Source: Monosporascus cannonballus
Taxonomy: Eukaryota; Ascomycota; Sordariomycetes; Xylariales
Direction: 5' to 3'
Assembly: GCA_004154925.1 (NCBI GenBank)
Contig: QJNS01000095.1
Span: forward strand, 124,001-188,000
DNA: 64,000 bases
Below the pieces are notes generated by a model. That model worked only from the letters and a program-made list of their open reading frames with translations, was not told the origin of the DNA and did not search any database. A program made the translations under genes and the position numbers. Each line of letters starts with the position of its first letter. Positions within the stretch are counted from its first letter, which is position 1. Below are positions 45,080 through 58,001 of this stretch, piece by piece.

Positions 45080-47379
45080 ATGGACGTCCAGGATCCCTTC
45101 AACGGCGACGAGGATGCCGCTCTACGCTATGCCATCGAGCTATCTTTACAAGACGTTGAAAACAAAGGTACGGGGGTACTCTCCGACGATAGTAGTAGTG
45201 ACGAGGACTTAGAGAAGCGTCCAATTTATCCATCCGTAACGAAGAAGGCTGGAAACTCGTCTATGCAAGGAACATCAAAGGACGCTACTTTAGCCACGCC
45301 ACAAACAGCACCAACAGTGACGTGCGGGTTATCCGGGCTTGACCGCAAAAAGATGGAAGAAGAGCGACTTGCAAGACTCGGTAAGCGAAAAGCTCGTGAC
45401 GAGGAGCAAATGATTCAAGAGCCAAGGCAAAGAACAACGACGGATGGAACGCCGACCTTAGAAGCCTCGGCCGCCATTGGCCAATCCGCAAGCCTTCCAT
45501 TTCCGACCGGAGTCATTAAGAGGACATGGACTGCGGGGTATACGCGGACCGGGGATGATATAAAAATCGAAGAGGTCTTGCAGAAAGATGAGCTCGAAAT
45601 GGCGGTGCTGAGCTCTTTCCAGTGGGACGAGGATTGGCTGTTATCCAAGGTTGACGTCGGAAAGACCAAGATGCTCCTCATTGCGTTTGCTTCAGGTGCC
45701 ACGCAGGTATCTCTTCGGTTTTCGCCCTGTAGCCTTAAACTAAGCTGACGCAAAGAGCAGCAAGAAGAGATGAAGGCCAACGTCCCTGAAGAGCGAATCA
45801 AGTTTTGTTTTCCAACGAGTAAGTTGTTATCTTAACAAGAGCAGTTAAACGAGCCCCTTCCACCCCGCTCCCCCTCCCAAAAAGAGAAAAAGAAGAGAGA
45901 GAGAGAGAGAGAGAGAGATTCGTATTCTTCCTGCGTATACGAGTTCCCTCAGTCAGGGCTATTCCGCCTTTATTGCGCTCACTAAGTCAAATCTCTAGTG
46001 CTACCATTCGGCAATATGCATTCCAAATTACAGCTCTTGAAATTCCCCCGGTCGTTGCGTATAGTTATCCCAAGTGGAAACCTAGTACCGTACGACTGGG
46101 GAGAGACCGGTGTTATGGAGAACATCGTCTTCCTCATCGACCTACCCCGAACAGATACGACCGCTCTGAACCGCAACAAGCCCACACTATTCGAGGAAGA
46201 GCTCTGTTATTTCCTCCGAGCGCAAGGCCTGGATGAGGCTCTGGTTAAAAGCCTCGCAAAATATGATTTCTCGGCGACGGCGCGTTACGGGTTCGTACAC
46301 TGCATGTGAGTTCTACAACACCGGAAACTCTCTTTATACTTCAAACTATCTAATAACTTTTGACTAACCCAACGGGAAGCGGACAATCTCACGTGGGTGA
46401 GGATTGGAAACGAACAGGTAGTGCATCTCTAATTTGTATAGTGGAAACAATCCGGTTAATGCTCTCTGCAGGATATTGCGGGCTCGGCCGAACTATAACG
46501 GCTCTTGGTTTGAGCACTACGGGAGACGTCGAGATAGACTACGTCGTCTCATCCCTCGGGTCGGTTAATATGGATCTCATATCAGCCATCTACCATGCTG
46601 CTCAAAGTGCGGCATGTCTCCACTTTCCGGTCCAAGTAACATCACTGATATTTTCAGGTGACAATGGATTGAAAGAATATGAAGAGAGGTTAGCGAGGAA
46701 CTCAAAAGGAAAGCGGACGACGAAAGCCCAGCCGGAAACGTTCGAAGAAAGGTTTCGGGTGTATTTTCCGTCTCACGATACCGTGGAGAGCAGTCGAGGT
46801 GGAAAGAGCGTGTGTCAACCTCCCTACATTATTCATATCTAGGTACTGTCTAATGGACAGAGCTAGGCCGCGGGAACAATCTGCCTTCAGTCAAAATGGT
46901 GGGATTCGGCAACTTTCCCTCGCCGACTGGTGCGCGACTGCAAGAGCGTGCGAGCTGGTCTCCTAATACATAGCAAGATGCTATTGGTTCGCCACTCTAG
47001 CGGCTCGCCTACTGCATGGGGATATGTTGGGAGCGCAAATCTGTCCGACAGTGCCTGGTAAGTTTCACAGGACCTTCTAATCTGTGGGACCCATCGAAGA
47101 GTATTTCTATCTCTCATACAATTGCGACTGACCTCTGATGTCTCTAGGGGTCGCCTGGTGAAAGACAAGGCAACTGGCAAGCCCAAGCTAACATGTCGCA
47201 ACTGGGAGTGTGGAGTATTGGTACCCGTCCAGGATCATGGACGAACTATAGCGGAGGGACGGTCTTCCCCTGGTTCACTCTCTATTTTCCAGGATACTAT
47301 CCCTATACCAATGGAAGTACCCGGTGAAGCCTACGGCATGAGCGGAACCAAGCGGCCCTGGCTCTTCCTCGAGAGATGA
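45080..47379 (+). CDS. TDP1: Tyrosyl-DNA phosphodiesterase 1 with N-terminal UIM
   Basis: Nuclear repair enzyme that frees DNA 3' ends from trapped topoisomerase I. Eight exons: 45080-45706, 45761-45818, 45999-46305, 46380-46417, 46472-46606, 46658-46809, 46867-47057 and 47148-47379; all joins GT-AG and in phase; 579 residues. Residues 9-25 (DEDAALRYAIELSLQD) form a ubiquitin-interacting motif, a usual fungal N-terminal addition. The two HKD halves each show a HxK: H236/K238 in NMHSKLQLL and H474/K476 in IHSKMLLV. Between and after are LVPYDWGETGVMENIVFLID, EELCYFLRAQGLDEAL, SSLGSVNMDLISAIYHAAQ, WGYVGSANLSDSAWGRLV and NWECGVLVPV. The second intron contains a GA repeat. Exon 5 uses an unusual donor GTGCGG. 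No damage seen. Confidence 0.93.
45890..45918 (+). repeat. (GA)n microsatellite in TDP1 intron 2
   Basis: About a dozen GA units in a 180-nt intron, close to its middle; simple-sequence repeat. Confidence 0.85.
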
Positions 47380-47792
47380 CTGTCAGATAACCGGCCGGAC
47401 AATATGGGAAGCGATAGCTACTCATATTCGGAGTCGGATGCAATGACCGGTCCTAGACTTGACAGCTGAGGGCGGCTCCCTCAGACAGGTTGCTACAGTC
47501 GACCGCGCATTGTTCGTAGAAGACTACGATAACTAGCAGGCTTCAACCGTACTTACGGAACCGAAGTTTTCAAGGCCGTTTCTTTTGTTTCCACGAAAGG
47601 CTGTAATAAACCAGGCGAAGAGAGAGACACACATGCTAATATCCGACGATGGGCGAACTATCAGGAATACTGATAGTTTTAGGTTACCACTAACTGCTGT
47701 GGTCCACAAAACGGAAGAATTAGCTTATAAGAGCCCTAAAGGTCCAGTAAAATCGAAGACGTCACGATAGTCCAGCGAACAGAGTGAGCTTC
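47380..47792. other. Intergenic downstream of TDP1
   Basis: Short stretch between TDP1 and the LTR remnant. A 61-codon frame at 47585-47770 (+) has no support. Confidence 0.5.
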
Positions 47793-47870
47793 TGTTAGAT
47801 ATAGAGGGCATCAGTTATGTTGTTGTTATATTCGGCTCATTGCGTATGCTATAGCACGCGAACCGGTTTT
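47793..47870 (+). repeat. Partial LTR copy, first unit of a tandem pair
   Basis: Begins TGTTAGATATAGAGGGCATC and parallels the start of the next unit at 47895 (TGTTAGATACAGAGGATATC). Similarity continues for about 60-70 bp with C/T and G/A differences, then fades. It is probably the truncated end of a second insertion or of a rearranged LTR. Confidence 0.6.
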
Positions 47871-47894
47871 AAGTAACTTAGCCACGGAACATAT

Positions 47895-48340
47895 TGTTAG
47901 ATACAGAGGATATCAGCTGTTTTGTTATCTTAGGCTAATTACATATATTGTTGCAACATGTACCATCTCTATAACTTATTAATTACATATCAAATTAAGC
48001 CATATTTTTGCGGTTATAATTATGGCTGCGCCGCAGGTACGGCTAAATGTTACGGCCTGGTTGTTATGACCTAACGGTCTTGGCCCTTCACGGACGGTCG
48101 GGTCCCCAGAAGAAACAAGCCCCGACCCATGCCAAGAAATCACGTGACTGGCTCAATGAGCTCAAACGTTGCCATTGGTTCAGGGACGTTGAGCCAGTCG
48201 AGCCACGGAGGGCTCAAAGGGGCTCAAGGGGACTCAGCTAACTAAACACCTTTGAGCCAGTCAAAGACACTTTGAGCCGGATTAGGATATATATGCTCAT
48301 TATTTCCATAGTTTAGATAGCTTCAGCTTGCAATACAACA
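47895..48340 (+). mobile_element. LTR (probably Ty1/copia type) with adjacent primer-binding-like site
   Basis: A 446-bp unit starts TGTTAG and ends ATACAACA (TG...CA), the form of fungal copia-type LTRs. The U3-like part carries several TTGAGCC/GGCTCAA repeats, and GATATATATGCTCA near 48285-48300 could be its TATA region. Directly after it, CTTGGTATTACGAGACG (48357-48373) resembles a decayed TGGTATCAGAGC primer-binding site copied from a tRNA. No readable gag or pol follows; the internal domain, if any, is either lost or destroyed in the A+T block behind it. Confidence 0.6.
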
Positions 48341-51300
48341 TCGTTACCCAAGGCACCCTTGGTATTACGAGACGTGACACGATTACTGTATCTATTACTC
48401 AGTTTCCCACGATACTCCTGCCAACATAAACCCGTACGACTAAGGTTTAATGGTTGGTTAAACCCCCTAGCCATCACACTGGTCCACCGTAAGAGCTCTT
48501 ATACAGCTGTAAGCACTAGGATGATTGCCACAATTGCGATCATTCCACTGATCTTTTGCCCTGGTGGCGTAATGGCGTAGTGCAGACATAACATTAAAAC
48601 CTTGAAATTCGTAATTTTATATACTGTATAAATTTATTTAAAAAACACCCATAAAATAATAAAATTCTAAATTTATGATTTATTTTTAATGTATATTTTT
48701 TAACTTTCGAATATTATATTGTATATTCCAATTTTATAAATAAGGTAAAATAAAACAAAATAATAATAACAATAATAGTTCTAAAATTTATAATATAACA
48801 TAATATAATATTATACTTATTTTATTTTATTTTTAATTATACAAACAAATAAAATAAGAATATATTAAAAAACAATTAAATAAATAAATTCACTTCTAAT
48901 TAAATTATTTATTATGCAATTATAAACTACAATATATTATTTTTAATATATTTTTTAAATCGAACGTTATAAATTATAAAAATATGAACGAAATAGAAAA
49001 CATTGCGAAATATAAAATGCATAATATGTATAATTACATTTATAATAAAATAAATATATTATTATTTTCCTTTAATATATTTAACATTAATATTAAAGAG
49101 AAATAAATTAATATTAACGCGATTTTTTTAAATTATGTAAATAGAAATTTTAAGCCCGTTTATAAAGAAGCATTAATAATTTAATACAGCGTTTAATTAT
49201 TAAACAACTTAAAAAGCAAAAACAAAAAACAAGTCGTTATAAAAATCAATATAAGTGTATTAAGACAAATCGCTAATTTTTTAACTTATTCGATTTTAGC
49301 CTATTCGATTTTTTTATTAATACTAATTAAAATACGTTTATTAGTAATTCTAGCATTGTTAATAAAAAATTTAATAGGCGTTATATATTTATAACATTAT
49401 TAGCAAGTTTTAAAATATTTTAAATATTTTAAAAAATTCTAATTACATACTAAATAAGTTTATTTCTTTTATATATTAAGAACTTTTTCATAATATATAT
49501 AATTTTATTTTTTATAATTGCTTTAAATATTTGTTTAAGACAATACTTGTTAACAATTTAATTTTAGAATATTAAGACATATTTTAAATTTTATATAAAT
49601 ATTAATTAGTAGGTTTTTAAAAGAAAAATTCGAATTATTTTATATTAATCGAGATGTTTTAAATTACAATATTTAGCTTTTAATTAAAATTTTTCACTGT
49701 AAAATAAATTAGTTATCCTTTTTTTAATTTGTTTTCAGTCTAAAAAATTCCTTTAAAACTTATTTAATTATATGTAAATTTTCAGTCGATTTTTATTTAT
49801 TAATACAGTTATATATTTTTTGAAAGGTAAATAATACCGTAATATTAATAAATATATTACAAATATTTTTATTAACGTTTAATAAAACTAGAATTAAGGC
49901 GTCTTAAAATAATTTTAATCTGTTTGTAACAACTAGTATAATATAATAAATATTTAATATGTAATTTATAGTACAAGAAGTTTGTTTATAATTAATATAT
50001 CGGCGTATATAAAACTTTAACGTTTAATTTAAACGTGTTATTTATTTATAGTTTGAAAAAGATTAGCTAAATAAATAATTAATGCGTAGATATACTACAT
50101 AATATATTTTATAACATAATTTATACTTTTAAGATTTTGTTAATATTTTAAAATAAAAATTATATCTTTATTGAAAATAATACAACATCTTAGTTTTAAT
50201 ATATTAGAAAACAGTTTTAAATGCGTTATATATTGTTTACTTAATTCTTGAATTTTAAAATTATATTAAATTATTACACTGTTCGTATTATAATATATAT
50301 TAATAAAATTATTCTTATATTAAAATTTTATAACAACTTTATAAATAATAATATTTGTAATAGTTTATATACTTTATATTACTGTTATATAAATTTATTT
50401 TATATATTATAGTAATATTATATTTTCTATCATTTTTAAAAGAATTATTAAAATATAATAAATATATTAACCTCGTTCTAAGATTTTCTAAGATTTTAAA
50501 TATTTATATAATAAATATTCGTATATATAATATATTAAATACATTTTTTACAAAATCTTATAAGTTATTTTATTTTTTCGGTTTTTAAAAAGTTATTATT
50601 GTATTTATTTTATTTAATTAATATATTATATAAGAAGATTCGTATAGTAGTAACTTATCGTAAACGTAAATATTTATTTAAGCTCACGATGAAAATCATA
50701 CAGCTAATTTATTAGTTTTTTGTAATCGAGTTATTTATTTCAAGTATTAGCTTTGGTTTTTTTTTCGAACTTCTTATATATAATAAAAACAACATGTTTT
50801 ATTAGGTTTTTTATACAATTAAGCTATTTTTTAAAAATTATTTACTTATAATAAAATAGATAAAATTTTATTTATTTGTATAAAATATAATTTAGTTAAA
50901 AAACGTTTTTTTAAAATTAATATTATAAAAAATCGTTTAAAAATATTTATTAAATATTTATCAAATCTACTATACTTCAATTAAATGATTTTTATATTTT
51001 TAAAAAATAAAATAAAACATAATTTATCTTATTTATTAGATTATTTAATAACTATATTTAATACATAAATTAAAATATTGAGTTTTAATTTAATAAGTCG
51101 TATAAAATCTTATATAACTAAAATTAATTCGTTAATAATTAAAGATTTAATTTTCTAAATATTTATATTACATATTATCTTTATTTATTTTTTTTGTAAA
51201 ATAAAATAAAAATAAAGTAATTTTAATAAAATTGTTAAAAATTTTTCATCAATAAATGGCAAATTTAAAAATTACTAGTACTTTTTTAACTATAATTATC

Positions 51301-54300
51301 GTTTTAATTTAATAATAACAACGAGTTTTTAAATATTATTTAAATATAATTTAAACTAAATATATACTTTAAGATTCGTATTTATTATATATAAAATTAA
51401 TTTTTATTTTCCTTAATTAATAACGTAACGTTATATAAGATTTAAAAAACTATATATATTTATTTCAGGTATTTTATTACGAAAATATAACATATTTCTA
51501 GATATAATTTATTTTAAAAATATCGAAACAATTTTTAATATATAATTAATTGTTTGCTAATATATTTACTAGTGCGTTTATAAACTTTATTAACGTAATA
51601 AAATATTCGTATAAGCTGTATATTATTTTAAAAATATTTTTAATATATATTTCTTAACATTTTTTTTAATATTCATGTTTTTTCTCCAATATTAAAAGCT
51701 AGATACTAATTAATATTATAAAACGATTTATTATTTTCTTAATTAAACATAGTAATTTTCGATGTTTAACGATAATATTGTGTTATAAATAATTGTTACT
51801 ACCTAGTTATACTTTATTATTTTTTAAATTTGCACTCAATATATAATGTAATTAAAATATTTAAAATAATTATATCTATTTACTATTTTATAATAGTATA
51901 TTAAATAAGATTTTTATTTTTTAAGCCAGTACTTTAAAAAAATTTTAATTTTTGTATTAATTATTATTCGTTATATTTTTTCTAATCTTTTTATATTTTA
52001 TAAGTAGTAATATATTTGTTATTTACATCGATTAAATATCGAGATTGGTTTTTTTATTTGTTAAGAAAATATAAAATAAATTTTATTTAAGTAATTTTAC
52101 TATTTATTAACATATTATATTAACGTACTTATAATATGTGAAATATTATGTAATAAATTTTTTAATTCGTAGGTTTAGAGATTTAGAATTTACTGTGGTT
52201 TTAAAACTAAAATATAAATTTAATTAATATCGTATATAATTTTTTGATTTCATTATTCAAAATTTTAACTTATATTATTTGCAATAATTTATTATTTGAA
52301 TATATAGTTTAATAGCAATTTAAATTCATTTACTATATTAAGTATAATATATATTAGCTATAAAATTACAAAGTTTATGTTTTTAATATATTAATTTATT
52401 TTAATTTGTATATTTAAAATAATCGAATTATAAATAGTTTTATATACCGTGTTAAAAAGGGATTTTTAAAGCTTTACTTAATCTTTTTAAATTTGCTTTT
52501 TATAGCCTTTTTATATGTAGTTTTAATTATAAAAAACTTTTTAATTTCGAAAACCTCCTTTTAATTACTAGTTTTATTTTTTAAAAGTATGCAATATTTC
52601 GAGTTTATTTTTATAACTAGACTTTAAGCTTTAATTTTATATGATTATATTAATTAGGATAGTTTTATAAAGTTAGAAAATTATCTTAATTTTATTAAAT
52701 TTTCGATAAATTTTATAAATAATATTTTTTTTCAATATTTTTATTGTTTTATAACTTTTTTATAAATTGTACTATTTTTATTGGTTTTTTTTATTTTAAA
52801 TATTTGTAATAAATATTAATAGAAATTGGAAATTTATAATATTTTAAGTAATATTTATTTGCTATTTGTTAAATTAACTTTTTATTACTTAATAAGTGTG
52901 TTAATTTTATAAGTAAAAGCAGATTTTCTATAAGTAATTATTTTTTAATTATTTTTATAATATTATTAGTTTATTTATTATATTTAAAAAATATTTTTTA
53001 AACATATCGATAACATTATTACTTTATATATTAAATTAAGAAAATTAAACTCCTTTTATATATATAAATAATACGTTAGTAAATCGACTTTTTTTATTTA
53101 TTGTATACTTAGTAGCTTTTTTAATAGTAGTAAATAACGTATATTTTACTACACTTATTAAGTATTTCGAAATCGACATTTTATATTCAGTTTTAACTTT
53201 TTTTAATTATTTTATAAAGCTTTTTATTATTTTTATAACGCCTGTTAAATTAATATCTTATATTTTTAAAAGATTTAATAGAATTATTAAAATGCAAAAC
53301 TCTAGTTTTATTTTATTAAAGTTATATTTCAACCCTTTTTAGCGTTATCCTTATCGTATTTCGCTTTATTTATAAGCATTAAAATTTATTTATTTTATTA
53401 AGGTTTTAAAATACTTTATATATAATTACTTTATTGTTTACTTTATTTTAATTCGAATATTTAACTTAGGTCGATGTTTTTATAAATAACTTAAAAATTT
53501 ATAAAATTTATTGCTTTATTACATATTATTAAATTATTATTATTATATCAAAAGCCGTTATTTTTAAATATATATCGAAATTTGTAATTTTATATATTTT
53601 TCGTATTTCTAGTTAGTTAAGCGTATTGCTCGTCGTTAGTCTTAAGCGCTATAACAATATAATTAAATAAAAACTGAAATCCATTTATTTTGAAAACTTT
53701 AATTAATATTTGCTTGAATTTTATAATATTGTTATATATTTATATTATTTAAGATATTTAGCTATTTTATAATATAAAACTAAGCTATATTATAGTAAAT
53801 ATTAATTAAATTATCACATATTTTACTAAGCTATTTTAAAACAATTTTTATTTGTATTATAAACGTGATTAATTAAAGAAGAAAATTCACAAAATATGTT
53901 TAATATTATTTTAAAAATAATTAAGGCTTAGTCGAAAATCTACTAAAATATTTAAATTTAACAAGCTTTAGAATTATTTTTTATTTTTTATTAAATACAA
54001 AATATATAAAATTAAATTTTTCTAATAGGTAAATTTTTATAAAAGTTTTAACTTTTTATTTATTAATTTGTTTTTCAGCCTTTTTAAAACTTATAGTTTT
54101 TTTAAAAAAAAAACTTTGTAAGCTAGTTTGATTATAGTATTTTAGCTAATAAATATTATATCGAAAATATTAATCAAATTTAACAGTTTTTGAAAAAAAA
54201 ATTTCATTATATATCAGTTAAATTAAGTGTTTATTTACTAAATCTAAATTTACGAATTTATATTACTAAAGATATATTAAACATTTAAATAATAAAATAA

Positions 54301-54308
54301 CTTAAATA

Positions 54309-56311
54309 CGTTGTATAATATTAAAGATATTTTAAATAAAACGATTATATTATAAGGTGGTATTTAATATTTAAAGTTAAGTTATATATATATATATTAA
54401 TAATTAAAACGTCTTTATATATTAATATTTACTAGTAATTACTTCACGTTTTGAATAAGCTTACTGGATAGTTCTTAACACTTCTCGATAAGAAATTCAA
54501 ATTAATTAACTATAATATATTAAAATACCACAAATTAATCAAATTCTTTTGCTCTTAATATATTTACAACTTTTTTATAAATATGCGCATTATGTTCGGG
54601 ATTGCTATATACGTTATATTTTCGCTTTTTCGTTTTAACCTTTTTGCGATCATTACCTTTAGTCGTTATTAGCTCTATTTTTTACCACTATTTTTCCGAC
54701 TAAAAAAGCTTATTCTTTTTATATAATAAACTTTTTTCTTTTTAAAACAGTGTATTTTTAGTTTTTTGATGTTTTTTAAAAATATAATTTATTTTGTACG
54801 AATAATTATTTTCTTTTTTTAAAAAGTATATTTTTTATATAATAGTATTAAGATATTTTCTGTGAAAACATAAATGAATTTAATTATTTTTGGTGGTAAG
54901 TTACTTTAATAATTTTGATTTTTATTTTTTATTTTTTTTACAAATAAAGGTTTCGTTTTATTACTTCGCAGATATTTTTACAGACTTTTATAAAAAGGGA
55001 AAAAATGGAATCGGCGGAGGTTAGCAGCGATACGGTCGATATAAGCATAGCTAAAAGAATTTCCAAATCGAATAAAATAAATCCAGCTTTTGCGAATTCG
55101 GGTTTGTTATTTTCGAACGTTATGGCAGCATTAAACGCATCGTAAAAGCTAATAAAAAAAACTCTTTTTCGCCATGCAAATATAATAACGTTATATTAAA
55201 TTTTCAATATAAAACGAATAAACACGTATTAACGTAAAAAAATAAAGTACGTCAAAAGGTTAAAATTAATAAAAAAAATAAATATATATATAAAACATAA
55301 TACTACCGTTATTTAAGTAATATTTTCGAATTTTATCAAATAATAACTTTTATAATCGTTGAAGATGAAAAAAAAATCGATTTTTTCGTACGTATTCGAG
55401 TATATTTATCGAAATATTAGACCTATTTTAAACTTAGTTTGTTCGTTATCCCGCTGTTATTACTTAAAACGATTTTTAACCGATTAGTAATAGATTTTTT
55501 CGATACCAAAAATTAAGGTAATTTTTCTCAGCCAAAATAATAAATAACAGCAATACCTAACTTTACGAATTAATAGCTTGTATAATTACAACCTATTTTT
55601 TATTTCTTTATTATTCTTATTTAAATTTTTTATATTTTTCAACATTAATAATTATAAAACCCGTTATTATAAAAAATGTTATTAAAAATCTCGATTTATT
55701 AAAATTATAAATGTCCTTTTATATAATGCTATATTTTGCAATTATAATTCGAATAAGTTTAAATAACTTACGAAATATTTTTAAATTTTTATATAATATC
55801 TTTTAATAATCGATTTTTCGATTTAAATACGTTTTAAGTTTTTTTATCGTTTAATAAAGTTCGACGCCTATTAAATCTCAACATATCTCGTAACGGATTA
55901 AATAAGCAATATATTCGCTATATCTTTATTATTTTCAAACCGAATAGGAAATATTCGCATGTTTAAGTTAAGAATTTAATTAATAATCGATTATTTTTCG
56001 GTTAGCGTTAATTTTTGCGATAAAAAATAATATTAATTTTAAAAGATTTACCGGTATATCGTTTGTACCAAGTAAAATAGGCGATTTTATAAATCGAATT
56101 AAATATTATATAATTAAATATCAGGTTTTGTTTTTGACTTAAATAACTGAGTTTATTTTTGCTCTTTTTGTAAGCCGTTCTATATTAGTAGTATTGAAAA
56201 ATAATTAATTAAAGTTTGGTAATTAAAAGATGTCAAAAACTATTCAATAATCTTATTTATTTAATGAGCTTGTCCGATACGTTATACGCTATTATTTACT
56301 TATTATGTAAT
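54309..56311 (-). mobile_element. Fot1/pogo-family transposon copy A (RIP-degraded)
   Basis: About 2.0 kb, flanked by TA on both sides (54307-54308 and 56312-56313), the expected target duplication. It is collinear with copy B throughout (for example AAGCTTACTGG at 54457 against AAGCTTACCGG at 58168, and CTTGTCCGATACGTTATA near both right ends). Its terminal repeats are more decayed than those of B. The transposase lies on the minus strand: DAFNAAITF, PEFAKAGFILFD and AMLISTVSLLTSADS correspond to the C-terminal part of pogo-type DDE transposases (around 55140-55000). A Cys-rich tail (SNPEHNAHIYKKV) is also recognisable. Many stops; inactive. Confidence 0.82.
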
Positions 56312-58001
56312 TACGAAATAAACCGTAGTATTTTTTATTATCATCACCGTTTTTTAAGCGAAATGGATTAAATCGTAATATAATATCTTGTGCAATAAAT
56401 TTTTAAAAAAATTGAAAATATACTTAATAAATTCTTAAAAGCATTTATTAAGATATAATAAGTTTAAGCTTATAAAAACGGTCGTAATAATAAAAATCAA
56501 ACAACTTATTTTATAAATCACGTAAAAAATAACTATTAATATATCTGCTATTAGAAAAAAATAACTCTAATTATTCAAAACTATAAGTACTTAAAGTAAC
56601 ATAATTAAAACTAATTTATAAAATAATATAAACATATATAAGCGTTTATTCTTTATATAATTTAAACAATAATAATCTATAATAATAATTCGTTTTTATA
56701 ATGTTTTTATTACTATAAAACATATTAAATTATTATATTTATTATTTAAAATCTTATAATATTTTTACGAATATATATTTATACATTTTAAATTTAATAA
56801 TTAAACACTCCGTTTAATCGTTAGATATTATTAACTTGTATTAAATAATACCGTTAAACTTTAAACAATTTCTTTAATTAATATATTAATTAATTAAAAA
56901 TATTTTACTAAAAATGTAAATACAATACCTTATCTTATATTTAACATTAATAAATATAATAAAAGTAAAGGTTAAAAACCCTTAATTTTATAGAAAAATA
57001 ATATATAAAATTTTAAGTTTTAGATAAAAATATATTTGAAGTGTTAAAAGGTCGAAAAATAGAAAAATAAAAGTTTTGCTGTTACGATTTTCTTAACGAA
57101 AAAAGTTTTAAACTCGTTTAAATCTATTATAAAAATTACTTGAAATATATAGAAACCGATTGGAAAATATTGATCTGGAGATTTTTTCGTAATTATATGA
57201 ATTTCGAAACTAAATCAAAAGCTAATGTCGAAAATCTCGATAAAAAAAGATACGATAATATAATAAATTTTTTAATTCTATTAAAAAAAGATTTTTCCAA
57301 ATATATAGTAGTATTTGAAAGTTTTATGCTCAAAATAAAGTAAAATAACGGTAACGAAAATATATATATTAGTATATTTTATAACAAATTAAAAAATATT
57401 AATAAAAATAAAATTATTAAAATGTTAAAATTGTAGAGTTTTAAATTGATATATTATTAAAACCGAATAAATTAATAATACATTATACGAATAACATATA
57501 AAATTAATACATTTTAAAATGGAAAAATTACTCGATTAATTTTAAAAAAGTAAAATATTATTTTTATTCTATATTACGACGTTAACATATATAGAATTTC
57601 GCACAGTTTAAGGTAAAATTAAAAGCTAAATTAAATATTACAATTATAATAAAATAATGAAGCACTTATATTTAAAAAATGAATCCGAAATAATTAGATT
57701 AAAAATATTTAAATTATTTATGTAATTCGAATTTAATATAAATAAAAATTATTATAATAAAGAATTAGATATATAAGACGAAAAACTCATAATATACTAC
57801 ATAAGCTTTTCGGATATATAATCTTTCTAGATAGTTCTTAGCATATTTTAACTATTTAACTTTAATCGTCCATTTTTTAACGCTATAATATAAAACAGCT
57901 GATAAAAAAAGCGAGAATATTCCTAGCTGTTTAAGCAAAGAAATAGAAGCCGTTATTTAGTTATAAACTGCTTGAATTTATTTGCGGCGTTGCCGTATTT
58001 A

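Noticed and set aside
57140..57343. 67-codon plus-strand frame between transposon copies
   Set aside because: Lys/Asn/Ile-rich as expected from A+T-rich DNA, no family recognised; perhaps a repeat fragment but not supportable as a gene.
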